Source: Pseudomonas sp. MWU15-20650 (lineage in GTDB: Bacteria; Pseudomonadota; Gammaproteobacteria; Pseudomonadales; Pseudomonadaceae). Taken from it: a stretch of DNA of 64,000 nt. Positions 27,612-37,078 of the stretch are shown in pieces; the first letter of the stretch is position 1, and every line of letters starts with the position of its first letter. A model generated the notes under the pieces. It saw nothing but the letters and a program-made list of their open reading frames with translations, ran no database searches and was not told the origin of the DNA. The stretch lies in the NCBI RefSeq assembly GCF_023242475.1, contig NZ_JALJFG010000016.1, forward strand, positions 1-64,000. The letters are read 5' to 3'. The position numbers were made by a program, and so were the translations under genes.

Positions 27612-28523
27612 GTGACGAATCCCTTGAAACTCATCATTGTTGTTCTCTACGTTGCCTCCATTGCGTATGTCCACCTGCGCGGTCGGGTGCGGCACAAGCT
27701 GGGCCGCCAGCTTAGCGATCACTCGACGTTCCTGGCGCCGGTCAACTGCTTTTTGTACCTGTTCTCCAAGCAGCCAAGCCGCCCGTACCTGTCGCCCAGT
27801 GACTTTCCGGACCTGAGCCCATTGCAGGAGCATTGGGAAGAGATTCGCCAAGAGGGCCAGAACCTCATGCGAGCAGGCGAAATCAAGCGTTCGGACCAGT
27901 ACAACGACGTGGGTTTCAACTCATTCTTCAAGTCGGGCTGGAAACGTTTCTACCTCAAGTGGTACGGCGACAGCCATCCATCAGCAATGAAGCTGTGCCC
28001 GCGCACTACCGAGCTGGTGCAAAGCATCGGTTCGGTCAAGGCGGCCATGTTTGCCGAGCTGCCACCGGGCTCCAAACTGGTGCGCCATCGTGACCCTTAC
28101 GCAGGCTCCTACCGCTATCACTTGGGGCTGGATACTCCCAACGATCCAGGTTGCTACATCAACGTGGATGGCGAGAGCTATTACTGGCGCGACGGCGAAC
28201 CGGTGATGTTCGACGAGACTTACATCCACTACGCAGAAAACACTACGCAGCAGAACCGCATCATTCTGTTCTGCGATATTGAGCGACCCATGAAGTACCG
28301 TTGGGCGGCGGCGTTCAACCGTTGGTTCAGCCGTAATGTCATGGCGGCTGCGGGCTCGCCCAATGACGAGGGTGACAAGACCGGTGGCCTCAACCGTGCC
28401 TTTACCCGCCTGTACAAGATCCGTCTACGCGGTAAAGAGCTTAAAAAGCGCAATCGTGCACGCTACTACCTGGAAAAGTGGGCAATCTTTGCAGGTTTGG
28501 CGCTGATCTTCATTCTTGTCTGA
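27612..28523 (+). CDS. lpxO: Lipid A hydroxylase LpxO
   Basis: About 303 residues of the aspartyl/asparaginyl beta-hydroxylase family. It has a membrane helix at each end (near 6-20 and 288-302). The iron ligands fit HRD (in KLVRHRDPYAG) with a distal His in YIHYAEN, and the 2-oxoglutarate Arg in QNRIILF. LpxO adds a 2-hydroxyl to a secondary acyl chain of lipid A at the inner face of the membrane. No ATG start exists: GTG at 27612 or TTG at 27624, neither with a clear ribosome-binding site, so low or regulated translation is possible. Confidence 0.9.
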   Translation: MTNPLKLIIVVLYVASIAYVHLRGRVRHKLGRQLSDHSTFLAPVNCFLYLFSKQPSRPYLSPSDFPDLSPLQEHWEEIRQEGQNLMRAGEIKRSDQYNDVGFNSFFKSGWKRFYLKWYGDSHPSAMKLCPRTTELVQSIGSVKAAMFAELPPGSKLVRHRDPYAGSYRYHLGLDTPNDPGCYINVDGESYYWRDGEPVMFDETYIHYAENTTQQNRIILFCDIERPMKYRWAAAFNRWFSRNVMAAAGSPNDEGDKTGGLNRAFTRLYKIRLRGKELKKRNRARYYLEKWAIFAGLALIFILV

Positions 28524-28542
28524 AACTCGTTCAAGGCGCGAA

Positions 28543-31014
28543 TCATGTGGGTGGATTCGCGCCGAGCTTCTCCCACATCCGCTTGCTGATCTTTTGTCGA
28601 TTGGCATAACCGGCCCACGGGTCGCCCTTCAAACCCTGCAGCCGCTCATGCAGGTTCGCAACCGTCCACTGCTGGGCGCTGCGCACGCTTTTCAACTCAT
28701 CACGACTGACAGGCACCGACACCGGTAAACCTGGCCGTGCCCGCACTGAGTAGGCCGAGACCGTACTGGCACCACGGGCGTTGCGCAGGTAATCGACAAA
28801 TATCTTGCCCACACGGTTCTTGGGGCCGCTGGTGGCGGTAAAGCGTTCTGGCAGTTGCTGGGTCATGAACTGCGCAATGGCTTTGGCGAACGCTTTCACG
28901 GTCTCCCAGCCATCCCGTCGGGCCAACGGAATAACCAGGTGCAAACCCTTGCCGCCGCTGGTTTTGACAAAGGCTTGCAACCCCAATTCATCCAAGACCG
29001 ACAGCGTCAGTTGCGCGGCTTCCAGCATGGTTTTCCAGGGCAGCGCGGGGTCGGGGTCGAGGTCCAGTACGAACAGGTCAGGGGTGTCGATCTTTTGCGC
29101 GGTAGCGCCCCAAGTGTGGAATTCCACAGTCCCCATTTGCACGGCACCGATCAAGGCATCCGGGCTGTCTATTTCCAACAGGCGTGCATGGCCGGGGTCG
29201 AGCTCGGCAGGCAGTTGCTTGATGCACGCAATCGCCAGGCGCTCAGTGTGCTTCTGGAAAAACTGCTCGCCGCCGATGCCCTCCGGTGCTTTGAGCAGTG
29301 ACACCGGCCGGCCGCGCAGGAAGGGTAGGATCCATTCGCTGATGCTGGCGTAGAACTGTGCCAGTTGTTGCTTTTGCGTGCCGCTCTGCGGATCGATGAC
29401 GCGGTCTGGGTGAGTAATGGTCAGGGGGTTGCCGGAGGTTTTTGTCGCGGGTATCGGCAGCGATTTGGCCGAACGCGGTTGCTCATGAATGACCTGCGAG
29501 GCAGGTTTGTCACTGCGCAAGCCCACAAAGGCTGCCTGGCGGATCACACCGTCACGGGTCCACTCGGCAAACTGCACTTCGCCGACCAATGTCGGTTCCA
29601 CCCAGTGCACCCCCCGCGCCTGAGCACGCGTGAGCGGTTTTGAAAGGGGCGAGGCGTGGCACTCAAGCCGTGTGAGCTGAGCGTAGAGAGCGTTCAACGC
29701 CGCCTGATCAAAACCGGTGCCCACGCGCCCTGCGTAGACCAACCCGGCATCCTCGTTGACTGCCAGCAACAGTGCGCCAAACCCGGTACGCGAGCCTTGT
29801 GGGCGGGTATACCCGACAATCACGAACTCCTGGCGCAAGCGACATTTGAGTTTGATCCAGTCGGCGCTGCGCCTCGACACATACGGGCTGCCCACGCGCT
29901 TGCCGATCACACCTTCAAGGGCCAGGTCACAGGCGCTTTCGAAGATGTCGCGTGGGTGGGCGGCGAAAGCTTCGGAGAACCGCAGCAGTTTGCTTCGGCT
30001 AGCGGCAAGGGCCGACTTGAGTGCCGCCCGACGCTCTTCCAGTGGCGCATCGCGCAGATCTTGCCCGCCCAGGAAAGGTGCATCGAACAGGTAGTAGACG
30101 ATGTCCAGGCTGCGCCCGATATCGAAGGCATTTTGTAGCGCCTGGAAATCCGGCAAGCCCTCGGCGTCGAGGCTGACAACTTCACCATCGAGCCAGCTGT
30201 CCTTGAGTTTGAGTGCCTGCAGGGCCTTGATCTGACGTGGCAAACGGTCGGTCCAATCATGGCCATTGCGCGTAAACAGGCGTACTTCGCCGTCGCGGAT
30301 ACGTGCGAGCATCCGGTAGCCGTCGAATTTGATTTCGTACTGCCAGTCGCCGGCCGGCGCGCGGTCGACCAGGGTCGCCAGTTGCGCAGTGAACTGCTCG
30401 GGCAAGGGAGCTTGTGTTTTCTGGCGCTTTGCAGGTTTCCTGGTCTGGCCGACCGAAGCACCGCTAAGCACGCTTTTCGGCTGAGCCTGGACAATATCGT
30501 AGTCGGCGGCAGGCCGGGCCTGCGGGTCCTGTTCCTTGATCAGCAGCCACTGTTCCTTGTCGCCGCTACCTTTGAGCCGCGTGCGCACCAAGGCCCAGTC
30601 CCCGGACAGTTTTTCGCCCATCAGGGTGAATTTCAGTTTGCCGCTGGCATAGGCCTTGTGCGGGTCGCCATGGGGCTGCCATATGCCGCGGTCCCATACG
30701 ATGACATCCCCCGCGCCGTATTGGCCGGCGGCGATACGGCCCTCGAAGTTGCCATAGCTCAACGGATGATCCTCAACGTGGATTGCCAGGCGCTTCTGGC
30801 TGGGATCCAGGCTTGGGCCCTTGGGCACCGCCCAGCTCAACAGGACGCCATCGAGCTCCAGGCGAAAGTCATAATGCAGGTTACGCGCGTCATGCTTTTG
30901 AATCACAAAGGCCAGGGCTGACGCTTTGCGCGGGCGGGCAGGTGGGCTGCCTGCCGGTTCGGCGGTAAGGGCGAAATCGCGTTTACGGTTGTATTCACTC
31001 AGAGGCTTTGCCAT
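28543..31014 (-). CDS. ligD: NHEJ DNA ligase D (phosphoesterase-ligase-polymerase)
   Basis: An 823-residue three-domain LigD. The phosphoesterase domain has His41, His47, Asp49 and His83, each offset by one from the P. aeruginosa catalytic residues (H42, H48, D50, H84). The ATP-dependent ligase has nucleotidyl Lys229 in EIKFDGYR. The primase-like polymerase at about 530-820 has Asp651 and Asp653 in DLDPDP. It repairs double-strand breaks with Ku, filling and trimming ends before sealing. The ATG at 31014 is chosen for GGAG 7 bases upstream. It lies 24 bases after ku. Confidence 0.96.
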   Translation of the reverse strand: MAKPLSEYNRKRDFALTAEPAGSPPARPRKASALAFVIQKHDARNLHYDFRLELDGVLLSWAVPKGPSLDPSQKRLAIHVEDHPLSYGNFEGRIAAGQYGAGDVIVWDRGIWQPHGDPHKAYASGKLKFTLMGEKLSGDWALVRTRLKGSGDKEQWLLIKEQDPQARPAADYDIVQAQPKSVLSGASVGQTRKPAKRQKTQAPLPEQFTAQLATLVDRAPAGDWQYEIKFDGYRMLARIRDGEVRLFTRNGHDWTDRLPRQIKALQALKLKDSWLDGEVVSLDAEGLPDFQALQNAFDIGRSLDIVYYLFDAPFLGGQDLRDAPLEERRAALKSALAASRSKLLRFSEAFAAHPRDIFESACDLALEGVIGKRVGSPYVSRRSADWIKLKCRLRQEFVIVGYTRPQGSRTGFGALLLAVNEDAGLVYAGRVGTGFDQAALNALYAQLTRLECHASPLSKPLTRAQARGVHWVEPTLVGEVQFAEWTRDGVIRQAAFVGLRSDKPASQVIHEQPRSAKSLPIPATKTSGNPLTITHPDRVIDPQSGTQKQQLAQFYASISEWILPFLRGRPVSLLKAPEGIGGEQFFQKHTERLAIACIKQLPAELDPGHARLLEIDSPDALIGAVQMGTVEFHTWGATAQKIDTPDLFVLDLDPDPALPWKTMLEAAQLTLSVLDELGLQAFVKTSGGKGLHLVIPLARRDGWETVKAFAKAIAQFMTQQLPERFTATSGPKNRVGKIFVDYLRNARGASTVSAYSVRARPGLPVSVPVSRDELKSVRSAQQWTVANLHERLQGLKGDPWAGYANRQKISKRMWEKLGANPPT

Positions 31015-31038
31015 GTCGTTCTCCAGCAAAGGGCGGGC

Positions 31039-31878
31039 TCAAGATGCCTTTTTGTTGGACTTTTTCGTGGTGGTTTTTTTCGTCGCCGGCTTGCCCGCCA
31101 AGCTGCGTTTGAGCAACTCCGTCAGGTCGATCACGTCGGCGGATTTGCGCTCGTCGCTGCCTTTGGTCGTTTCCACGTCTTCGATCTTGCCGGCCTTGGC
31201 CTTCTTCGCCACCAGCGCCATGATCTTGTCCTGGAAGCTGTCGCGGTAGTCATCAGGTTGCCAGTCGGCGCTCATGTCCTCCACCAGGCGCTTGGCCATG
31301 TCCAGCTCGCCTTTGCCCAGGGTCGGGCGGATAACATCGCTGCCCAGCTCCAGCTCGTCCAGGCTGCGCACTTCGGCGGGCCAGCGCAGCATCACCAGCA
31401 CCAGGGCTGACTCCAGCGGCATCAGTGCAGCCAAGTGCTGTTTGGTGTGCAGTACCACGTTGGCCAGGGCGACCTTGCGGGTCTTCTTCAGGGTTTCGCG
31501 CAACAGCGCGTAGACCTTGCCGCCGCGTTTGTCCGGGGCCAGGAAGTAGGGCGTATTGATGTTTTGCAGGGGGATCTGGTCACTGGCCACAAAGGCAATG
31601 ATCTCGATGGTCTGGGTTGACTTGGGGTGAGCTGCGCGAATCTCGTCTTCGCTGAGCAGCACATAGCGGCCTTTCTCGAAGGCCACGCCCTTGACGATAT
31701 TGTCCTTGGTGACTTCTTTGCCTGTGGCCTTGTTGATGCGCTTGTAGCCCACTGGCTCCATGCTGCGTTTATCCAGCCAGTCAAAGTCAACGCCCTGAGA
31801 CGACGTCGCCGAGACCAGCGACACCGGGATATGGACCAAACCGAAACTGATGGCGCCTTTCCAGATTGCCCGTGGCAT
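31039..31878 (-). CDS. ku: Ku homodimer protein of bacterial NHEJ
   Basis: A 279-residue bacterial Ku (starts MPRAIWKGAISFGLV) with a Lys-rich C-terminal tail (KKTTTKKSNKKAS) of the kind that binds DNA or LigD. It encircles broken DNA ends and recruits LigD, encoded next in the same operon. AAGGA precedes the ATG at 31878; a longer in-frame start at 32049 runs through noncoding DNA. In other bacteria such operons are stationary-phase induced; the promoter was not resolved here. Confidence 0.95.
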   Translation of the reverse strand: MPRAIWKGAISFGLVHIPVSLVSATSSQGVDFDWLDKRSMEPVGYKRINKATGKEVTKDNIVKGVAFEKGRYVLLSEDEIRAAHPKSTQTIEIIAFVASDQIPLQNINTPYFLAPDKRGGKVYALLRETLKKTRKVALANVVLHTKQHLAALMPLESALVLVMLRWPAEVRSLDELELGSDVIRPTLGKGELDMAKRLVEDMSADWQPDDYRDSFQDKIMALVAKKAKAGKIEDVETTKGSDERKSADVIDLTELLKRSLAGKPATKKTTTKKSNKKAS

Positions 31879-32063
31879 GGCGGCGGTTCCTTGAAAAGAG
31901 TCTGTGTCTGGGTGACTGGTGGGCGTTGGCAAAAGTTTCGGTGGGCAGACGCGCGGACAGATTGTGTTACATCTGATGAGAAACATTTTAATGTCGCAAG
32001 CCGAACCCAAGGCGTAGCGTGTTGATCGAAAGCACGTACAACTCGGCATAGAGAGGCTTTGTC

Positions 32064-32378
32064 ATGAACAGCTGTGTGCGTCATCTCGCAATGCTGGCGT
32101 TGGGCCTGGCGCTCACGCCACTCGCCCAGGCGCAAAACTTGCCCGGCAGCAACGACTCCAACAACAGCCCTATTCACCGGGCCAATCCCAACAGTATGCA
32201 AGGCACCCAACCTAATGCGCCGGCCGGCCGCGGTCTCCAGACCGGGCCGACCACGGCGGCGCCGACCGTTGAGAACGGTGGTATCGGTAACCGTTATCCC
32301 AAGCGCGATGCTGCCCCCAGCCGCCCGGCGACTGAAACCAAAGCCCCCACCTATGATGCCAACGGCAATCGCCGCTAA
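32064..32378 (+). CDS. Small exported low-complexity protein
   Basis: A 104-residue protein with a signal peptide (MNSCVRHLAMLALGLALTPL, cleaved after about AQAQ). The mature part is rich in Asn, Pro, Thr and Gly without predicted helices and is probably disordered in the periplasm. AGAGG lies before the ATG. It is followed after 12 bases by the PQQ sugar dehydrogenase, suggesting co-transcription, and is divergent from ku. The family is not recognised. Confidence 0.75.
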   Translation: MNSCVRHLAMLALGLALTPLAQAQNLPGSNDSNNSPIHRANPNSMQGTQPNAPAGRGLQTGPTTAAPTVENGGIGNRYPKRDAAPSRPATETKAPTYDANGNRR

Positions 32379-32390
32379 GGATTGCGCCTT

Positions 32391-33548
32391 ATGTTTCTAC
32401 GTAAAACCCTGTTAGCCGCCGTTTGTGCAACTGCGCTGCTTCCCTTGGCGGTGGTTTACGCCGCCGATGCCCAACAGTTCCCCAGCGAGCAGGGCAGTAT
32501 CACGGCAACCCCGATCGCCAAGGGCCTGGATCACCCTTGGGCGGTGGCGTTTCTGCCTGACCAGCAAGGCTTCCTGGTGACCGAGCGCCCAGGCCATCTG
32601 CGCTTTGTCAGCCCGGACGGCATGCTTTCCGCACCGTTGACGGGCGTGCCGCAGGTGTGGGCCAAAGGGCAGGGCGGTTTGCTCGATGTGGTGCTGTCGC
32701 CCGACTTCAAGCAGGACCGCATGGTCTACCTGTCGTACGCCGAAGGCGGCGGTAAGGACGGCAAGGCTGGAACGGCCGTTGGGCGTGGGCGCCTGGCCGA
32801 TGACTTGAGTGGCTTGAAGGACTTCAAAGTAATCCTGCGCCAAGAGCCTAAACTGTCCACCGGCAATCACTTCGGCTCGCGCCTGGCGTTCGACCGTGAC
32901 GGCTACCTGTTCGTGACCCTGGGCGAAAACAACGACCGGCCCACTGCTCAGGATCTGGACAAGTTGCAAGGTAAAGTCGTGCGCATTTACCCGGACGGCC
33001 GCGTGCCCGATGACAACCCCTTTGTCGGCCAACCCGGCGTACGACCCGAGATCTGGTCCTACGGCCAGCGTAACCCGCAGGGCCTGGCGCTGAACCCGTG
33101 GAGCGGCACGATCTGGGAAAACGAACACGGCCCCCGTGGCGGCGACGAAATCAACATCATCGAACGTGGCAAGAACTACGGTTGGCCGCTGGCGACCCAT
33201 GGCATCAACTATTCGCTCACGCCGATTCCGGAAGCCAAGGGCAAGACGGCAGAAGGCACGGTGCCGCCCCATCACGTCTGGGAGAAGTCACCCGGCATCA
33301 GCGGCATGGCGTTTTATGATGCCGACCGCTTCAAGGCGTGGCAGCACAACGTGTTTATCGGAGCGTTGGCCAGCCAGGAATTGATTCGCTTGCAGTTCGA
33401 TGGCGATCAGGTGATCCATGAGGAACGCCTGTTGGGCGGTTTGAACGCGCGAATTCGGGATGTGCGACAGGGGCCCGATGGTTACCTGTATGTGCTGACC
33501 GATGAGGACAAGGGCGTGTTGTATCGCGTGGGCCTGAATCAGGATTGA
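32391..33548 (+). CDS. PQQ-dependent aldose sugar dehydrogenase (YliI/Asd type)
   Basis: About 385 residues with a signal peptide (MFLRKTLLAAVC...VVYAAD) and the six-bladed propeller of the soluble glucose/sorbosone dehydrogenase family. Landmarks are DHPWAVAFLPD, GQGGLLDV, NHFGSRLAFDRDG, SYGQRNPQGLA and NEHGPRGGDE, which hold PQQ, calcium and the catalytic His. It oxidises aldose sugars to lactones in the periplasm. The start at 32391 has AAGG about 10 bases upstream. A palindromic hairpin follows the stop. Confidence 0.9.
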   Translation: MFLRKTLLAAVCATALLPLAVVYAADAQQFPSEQGSITATPIAKGLDHPWAVAFLPDQQGFLVTERPGHLRFVSPDGMLSAPLTGVPQVWAKGQGGLLDVVLSPDFKQDRMVYLSYAEGGGKDGKAGTAVGRGRLADDLSGLKDFKVILRQEPKLSTGNHFGSRLAFDRDGYLFVTLGENNDRPTAQDLDKLQGKVVRIYPDGRVPDDNPFVGQPGVRPEIWSYGQRNPQGLALNPWSGTIWENEHGPRGGDEINIIERGKNYGWPLATHGINYSLTPIPEAKGKTAEGTVPPHHVWEKSPGISGMAFYDADRFKAWQHNVFIGALASQELIRLQFDGDQVIHEERLLGGLNARIRDVRQGPDGYLYVLTDEDKGVLYRVGLNQD

Positions 33549-33554
33549 GCGGTC

Positions 33555-33600
33555 AGCCGCAAGCTTGAAGCTTCAAGCTTCAAGCGTGCGGCGTGCGGCT
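33555..33600. terminator. Nested hairpin of tandem AAGCTT units
   Basis: AGCCGCA and TGCGGCT enclose a run of GCTTGAAGCTTCAAGC-type palindromes containing two AAGCTT cores. It separates the convergent sugar dehydrogenase and DUF1348 genes and reaches the stop codon of the latter. It is probably a repeat-derived bidirectional terminator. Confidence 0.65.
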
Positions 33601-34078
33601 ACAGCCCCAGGTCGGACAAGCCCGGATGCTCATCCGGGCGGCGTCCCAGCGGCCAGTGGAATTTGCGTTCGCTTTCCTTGATCGGCTTATCGTTGATGCA
33701 GGCAAAGCGATTGGCCATCAAACCGTTCTCGTCGAACTCCCAATTTTCATTGCCGTACGAACGGAACCAGTTGCCGGAGTCGTCGTGCCATTCATAGGCA
33801 TAGCGCACGGCGATGCGGTTGCCGGTGAATGCCCATAATTCCTTGATCAGCCGATAATCCAGCTCCTTGGCCCATTTACGGGCAAGGAAGTGTCTGGCCT
33901 CTTCGCGGTTGCAGGCAAATTCGGTGCGGTTACGCCACTGGGTGTCCAGGGTGTAGGCCAGGGACACCCGTTGCGGGTCCCGGGAGTTCCAACCGTCTTC
34001 GGCCAGGCGGACTTTCTCTATGGCCGACTCGCGGGTGAACGGCGGCAGGGGTGGGCGTACTTCTGCGTTAGATGACAT
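33599..34078 (-). CDS. DUF1348 (NTF2-like) protein
   Basis: A 159-residue protein with the SnoaL/NTF2-like fold of DUF1348: [27 protein letters not shown], a basic [14 protein letters not shown] and [13 protein letters not shown]. The function is unknown. The start at 34078 has AGGAG 8 bases upstream; a longer frame to 34162 lacks a site. It lies 53 bases downstream of a TetR gene on the same strand and is therefore likely one of its targets. Confidence 0.82.
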   Translation of the reverse strand: MSSNAEVRPPLPPFTRESAIEKVRLAEDGWNSRDPQRVSLAYTLDTQWRNRTEFACNREEARHFLARKWAKELDYRLIKELWAFTGNRIAVRYAYEWHDDSGNWFRSYGNENWEFDENGLMANRFACINDKPIKESERKFHWPLGRRPDEHPGLSDLGL

Positions 34079-34131
34079 CAGGCAGCTCCTGAAACACTGA
34101 GGGTTGATCGAAAGTTGCTGAGTGTGTGCGT

Positions 34132-34695
34132 TCAAAGCCCCAATAACGTTCGCGCCATGCATTGCGCATTATCGGCGGCTGTTGAATCGCCCATCACCAG
34201 GGCAACGGTAATGGCGCCATCGATCAGGATCAGTAGGTGCGCGGCCTGCCGTTCCGGGTCGGGGGTGCCATGTGCGTGACACAGTTCGAGTGCGTACTCG
34301 AACAGTTTTTGCTTGTGGGCCTTGGCCAATAGGCGCACCGGGTCTAGTGCATTGCCGGTTTCGCCGCTGGTATTGATAAAGGCGCAGCCGCGAAAATCCG
34401 CCGAGCCGAACCAGTTCTTGAGTGCACTGAACAGCGCCAGCAGGCGCTCGCCACTGCCCTCGCTGCGTTCCACTTCACTGCGCAGCCATTGCATCCAGCG
34501 TTCGTCGCGGCGTTGCAGGGCGGCGATGACCAATTCATCTTTATTGGCGAAGTAGCGATAGATACTTTTTCTCGAGACGCCGGCGGTTTTCACCAGAAGG
34601 TCCATGCCCGTGGCGGCGATGCCGTGGCGATAGATCAGCTTCTCGGTGACGTCGAGGATAATGTCGCGGGTTTCACTGCTGGTTATGTTGTTCAT
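34132..34695 (-). CDS. TetR-family repressor
   Basis: A 187-residue TetR/AcrR protein with the HTH at about 27-46 ([20 protein letters not shown]). The ATG at 34695 is preferred over an in-frame TTG at 34731 because a 14-bp palindrome, a probable operator, lies between them at 34708-34721 and would otherwise be coding. The C-terminal ligand domain has [12 protein letters not shown], resembling regulators of small electrophile- or solvent-responsive genes. The DUF1348 gene follows. Confidence 0.85.
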   Translation of the reverse strand: MNNITSSETRDIILDVTEKLIYRHGIAATGMDLLVKTAGVSRKSIYRYFANKDELVIAALQRRDERWMQWLRSEVERSEGSGERLLALFSALKNWFGSADFRGCAFINTSGETGNALDPVRLLAKAHKQKLFEYALELCHAHGTPDPERQAAHLLILIDGAITVALVMGDSTAADNAQCMARTLLGL

Positions 34696-34707
34696 GCTGC
34701 TGACAGT

Positions 34708-34721
34708 AGAACGATCATTCT
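34708..34721. promoter_or_regulatory. Probable TetR operator
   Basis: AGAACGATCATTCT, a palindrome with a single mismatched pair, centred on GATC and 12 bases before the repressor start. Position and symmetry fit autorepression. pssA starts on the other side, about 100 bases away. Confidence 0.55.
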
Positions 34722-34820
34722 TCTTGGTCAATTAACTTTTTTACATGCTCGATGGCGAGACCTGCGCACCCCTATGGTGTAAGCTCGTGGCCTCTTCGGA
34801 TTCGACCCATTGCGAGCCCT

Positions 34821-36164
34821 ATGCCGTCGTTCTTCAAACGTTCCCTGCTCCCCAAACTGCGCGGTTTTCCACTGTCTCCGGATGCCATTGAGGTGTTGTC
34901 CGGTGCCGATGCCTATCGCCGTTGCCTGTTGGAGAAAATTCCCCAGGCCACGCGGCGTATCTACATCGTTGCGCTGTACTTGCAGCAGGACGAGGCGGGG
35001 CAGGAAATCTACGATGCCTTGCACGCGGCCAAGACGGCCCGGCCCGAACTGGATATCGTGGTAATGGTCGATTGGTTGCGTGCCCAGCGCGGGCTGATTG
35101 GCGCCGGCAAGCAGCCTGGCAACAGCGCCTGGTACCAGGCGATGACGCAGAGTCATGCCAGTGAGGTCCCGGTGTACGGTGTGCCGGTGCAAACCCGTGA
35201 ATTGTTCGGCGTGTTGCACCTCAAGGGCTTTGTGATCGACGACAGCGTGCTGTACAGCGGCGCCAGCCTGAACAACGTGTACCTGCACAAGTTCGACAAG
35301 TACCGTTTCGACCGTTACCACCTGATCCACAGCCAACCGCTGGCCGACTCGATGCAGCATCTGGTGGAGCACGGCCTGATCGCGTCCAAGGCGGTGCACC
35401 GTCTGGACCTGCCGAATCCGCCCACCACCCGCAGTTTGCGCAACGACATCGGTGACCTGCGCAGCCGTCTCAAACATGCGGCCTATGACACGACGGCGGG
35501 GCAGTTACCCAATGGCCACCTGTCGGTCAGCCCGTTGCTCGGTGTGGGCAAAAACAACCCCCTGAGCCGGGTGATCCTGGAGCTGATTGCCAGCGCCCAG
35601 CACCAACTGACCATCTGCACGCCGTATTTCAACCTGCCATTGCCAGTGACCCGGGAAATCAATCGAGCCCTGGCGCGCGGCGTGAAGATCGACATCATCG
35701 TCGGCGACAAGACGGCCAACGATTTCTACATCCCGCCCAGTGAGCCGTTCAAGGTGATTGCAGCGTTGCCGTACTTGTATGAGATCAGCCTGCGTCGCTT
35801 TGCCAAGCGCCACCAGCCGATGATCGACAGCGGCCAACTGAACCTGCACCTGTGGCGCGACGGCGACAATACCTATCACCTCAAGGGCATGTGGGTCGAC
35901 CAGCGTTACACCCTGCTCACCGGCAACAACCTCAACCCACGGGCATTCCGCCTTGACCTGGAAAATGGCTTGCTGATCGACGACCCGCAAAGCCAGTGGC
36001 TGGGGCGGCGGCGTACCGAGTTGGCGCAGATTTTCCAACACACCACGCGTATTGAGGGCTACCAACAGTTGCAGACGCTGGTGGATTATCCGCCTGCGGT
36101 GGGTAAGTTCCTGCGGCGTGTCAGCCGGGTGCGGATTGAGCGCTTGCTGTACCGGATCCTGTAG
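34821..36164 (+). CDS. pssA: CDP-diacylglycerol-serine O-phosphatidyltransferase, PLD type
   Basis: A 447-residue phosphatidylserine synthase of the E. coli (type I, phospholipase D superfamily) kind. It has two HKD-like motifs, HLKGFVIDDS and HLKGMWVDQR, each followed by an SGASLNN/GNNLNPRA segment. It makes phosphatidylserine, the precursor of phosphatidylethanolamine, at the membrane surface. The ATG at 34821 starts the conserved region; the ribosome-binding site is weak. The gene ends with a strong terminator. Confidence 0.92.
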   Translation: MPSFFKRSLLPKLRGFPLSPDAIEVLSGADAYRRCLLEKIPQATRRIYIVALYLQQDEAGQEIYDALHAAKTARPELDIVVMVDWLRAQRGLIGAGKQPGNSAWYQAMTQSHASEVPVYGVPVQTRELFGVLHLKGFVIDDSVLYSGASLNNVYLHKFDKYRFDRYHLIHSQPLADSMQHLVEHGLIASKAVHRLDLPNPPTTRSLRNDIGDLRSRLKHAAYDTTAGQLPNGHLSVSPLLGVGKNNPLSRVILELIASAQHQLTICTPYFNLPLPVTREINRALARGVKIDIIVGDKTANDFYIPPSEPFKVIAALPYLYEISLRRFAKRHQPMIDSGQLNLHLWRDGDNTYHLKGMWVDQRYTLLTGNNLNPRAFRLDLENGLLIDDPQSQWLGRRRTELAQIFQHTTRIEGYQQLQTLVDYPPAVGKFLRRVSRVRIERLLYRIL

Positions 36165-36188
36165 ACGAGTCACTCACAGGCAAAAAAA

Positions 36189-36217
36189 GACCCGGGCCCT
36201 TCAACAAGGCCCGGGTC
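36189..36217. terminator. Bidirectional intrinsic terminator, pssA / efeM
   Basis: GACCCGGGCC and GGCCCGGGTC form a perfect 10-bp stem with an A-run before and a T6 run after, serving both the pssA transcript and the oppositely oriented efe operon. Confidence 0.95.
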
Positions 36218-36235
36218 GTTTTTTGCCCGCAGGGT

Positions 36236-37054
36236 TTAGTTCAAACCCAGCTTGCCGCGCAACATCGACAGGTCTTCAGCCAAGGTGTTGACCGGTCCCA
36301 CCAGGGCCTTGCGGTCGTTTTCCTTGACCTTGTCGTAGGTTTCAAAACCGCCATCCTTGGTCTTGTACTTGGCCAGGATCTTGTCCACGCTGGCAAAGTT
36401 CTTGTCGACCTTGGCCAGGAAGGCTTTGTCTTGTTTCTCGATCTGGCTACGGAACAGGTCGACGATTTTTTTCGCGCCGTCGATGTTGCCCTGGAAGTCA
36501 TACAGGTCGGTATGACTGTAGCGGTCTTCTTCGCCGGAGATCTTGGTGGCCGCCACTTCTTCCAACAGCGCGGCGGCGCCGCCGACGACTTTTTCAGGCG
36601 GGAAGGTCAGGCCGTCAACTCGGGCTTTGAGGTCTTGCACGTCGCTGTTGAGCTTGTCAGCCAGAGCGTTGAGGCCCTGGGTGGTGTTCTCGGAAAACAG
36701 GCTGTACTCGATACGGTGGAAGCCGGTGAAGTCTTCGGCTTTCACACCTTTTTCGTGGTCGTTGACACGGGAGTCGATGGAGGCATCGAGGTCGCTGAAC
36801 AGCTCGGCGATGGGCTCGATGGACTCGTAGTGCACACGGGTCGGCGCGTACAGCTTCTTGGCGGTCGCCAGGTCACCTTTCTTCACCGCGTCGGTGAATG
36901 CCTGGGTCTGGGTGACCAGCTCACCGATTTCTTCGGTGACGTAGATTTTGTAATCCGACACCGGGCCTACCAGGTCCAGCGGCGCCGTCTCGGCGAAGGC
37001 GGCCAGCGGCGAAAGGGTCATTAGCAACGACAACGCGAGAGTCGATTTCTTCAT
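36236..37054 (-). CDS. efeM: EfeM, periplasmic imelysin/M75-domain iron-uptake protein
   Basis: A 272-residue exported protein (signal peptide [22 protein letters not shown]) consisting of one M75/imelysin domain with the HxxE signature [10 protein letters not shown] and a [11 protein letters not shown] segment. This is EfeM: EfeO without the cupredoxin domain. It would bind ferrous/ferric iron for the EfeU permease. It is the last gene of efeUOBM, 25 bases after efeB, and ends at a strong terminator. Confidence 0.9.
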   Translation of the reverse strand: MKKSTLALSLLMTLSPLAAFAETAPLDLVGPVSDYKIYVTEEIGELVTQTQAFTDAVKKGDLATAKKLYAPTRVHYESIEPIAELFSDLDASIDSRVNDHEKGVKAEDFTGFHRIEYSLFSENTTQGLNALADKLNSDVQDLKARVDGLTFPPEKVVGGAAALLEEVAATKISGEEDRYSHTDLYDFQGNIDGAKKIVDLFRSQIEKQDKAFLAKVDKNFASVDKILAKYKTKDGGFETYDKVKENDRKALVGPVNTLAEDLSMLRGKLGLN

Positions 37055-37078
37055 GGGAGGTTTGCGCTCTGGTTTATT

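Noticed and set aside
33555..33600. Short tandem units considered as a CRISPR-like repeat
   Set aside because: Units are contiguous palindromes without spacers; a hairpin/terminator explains them.
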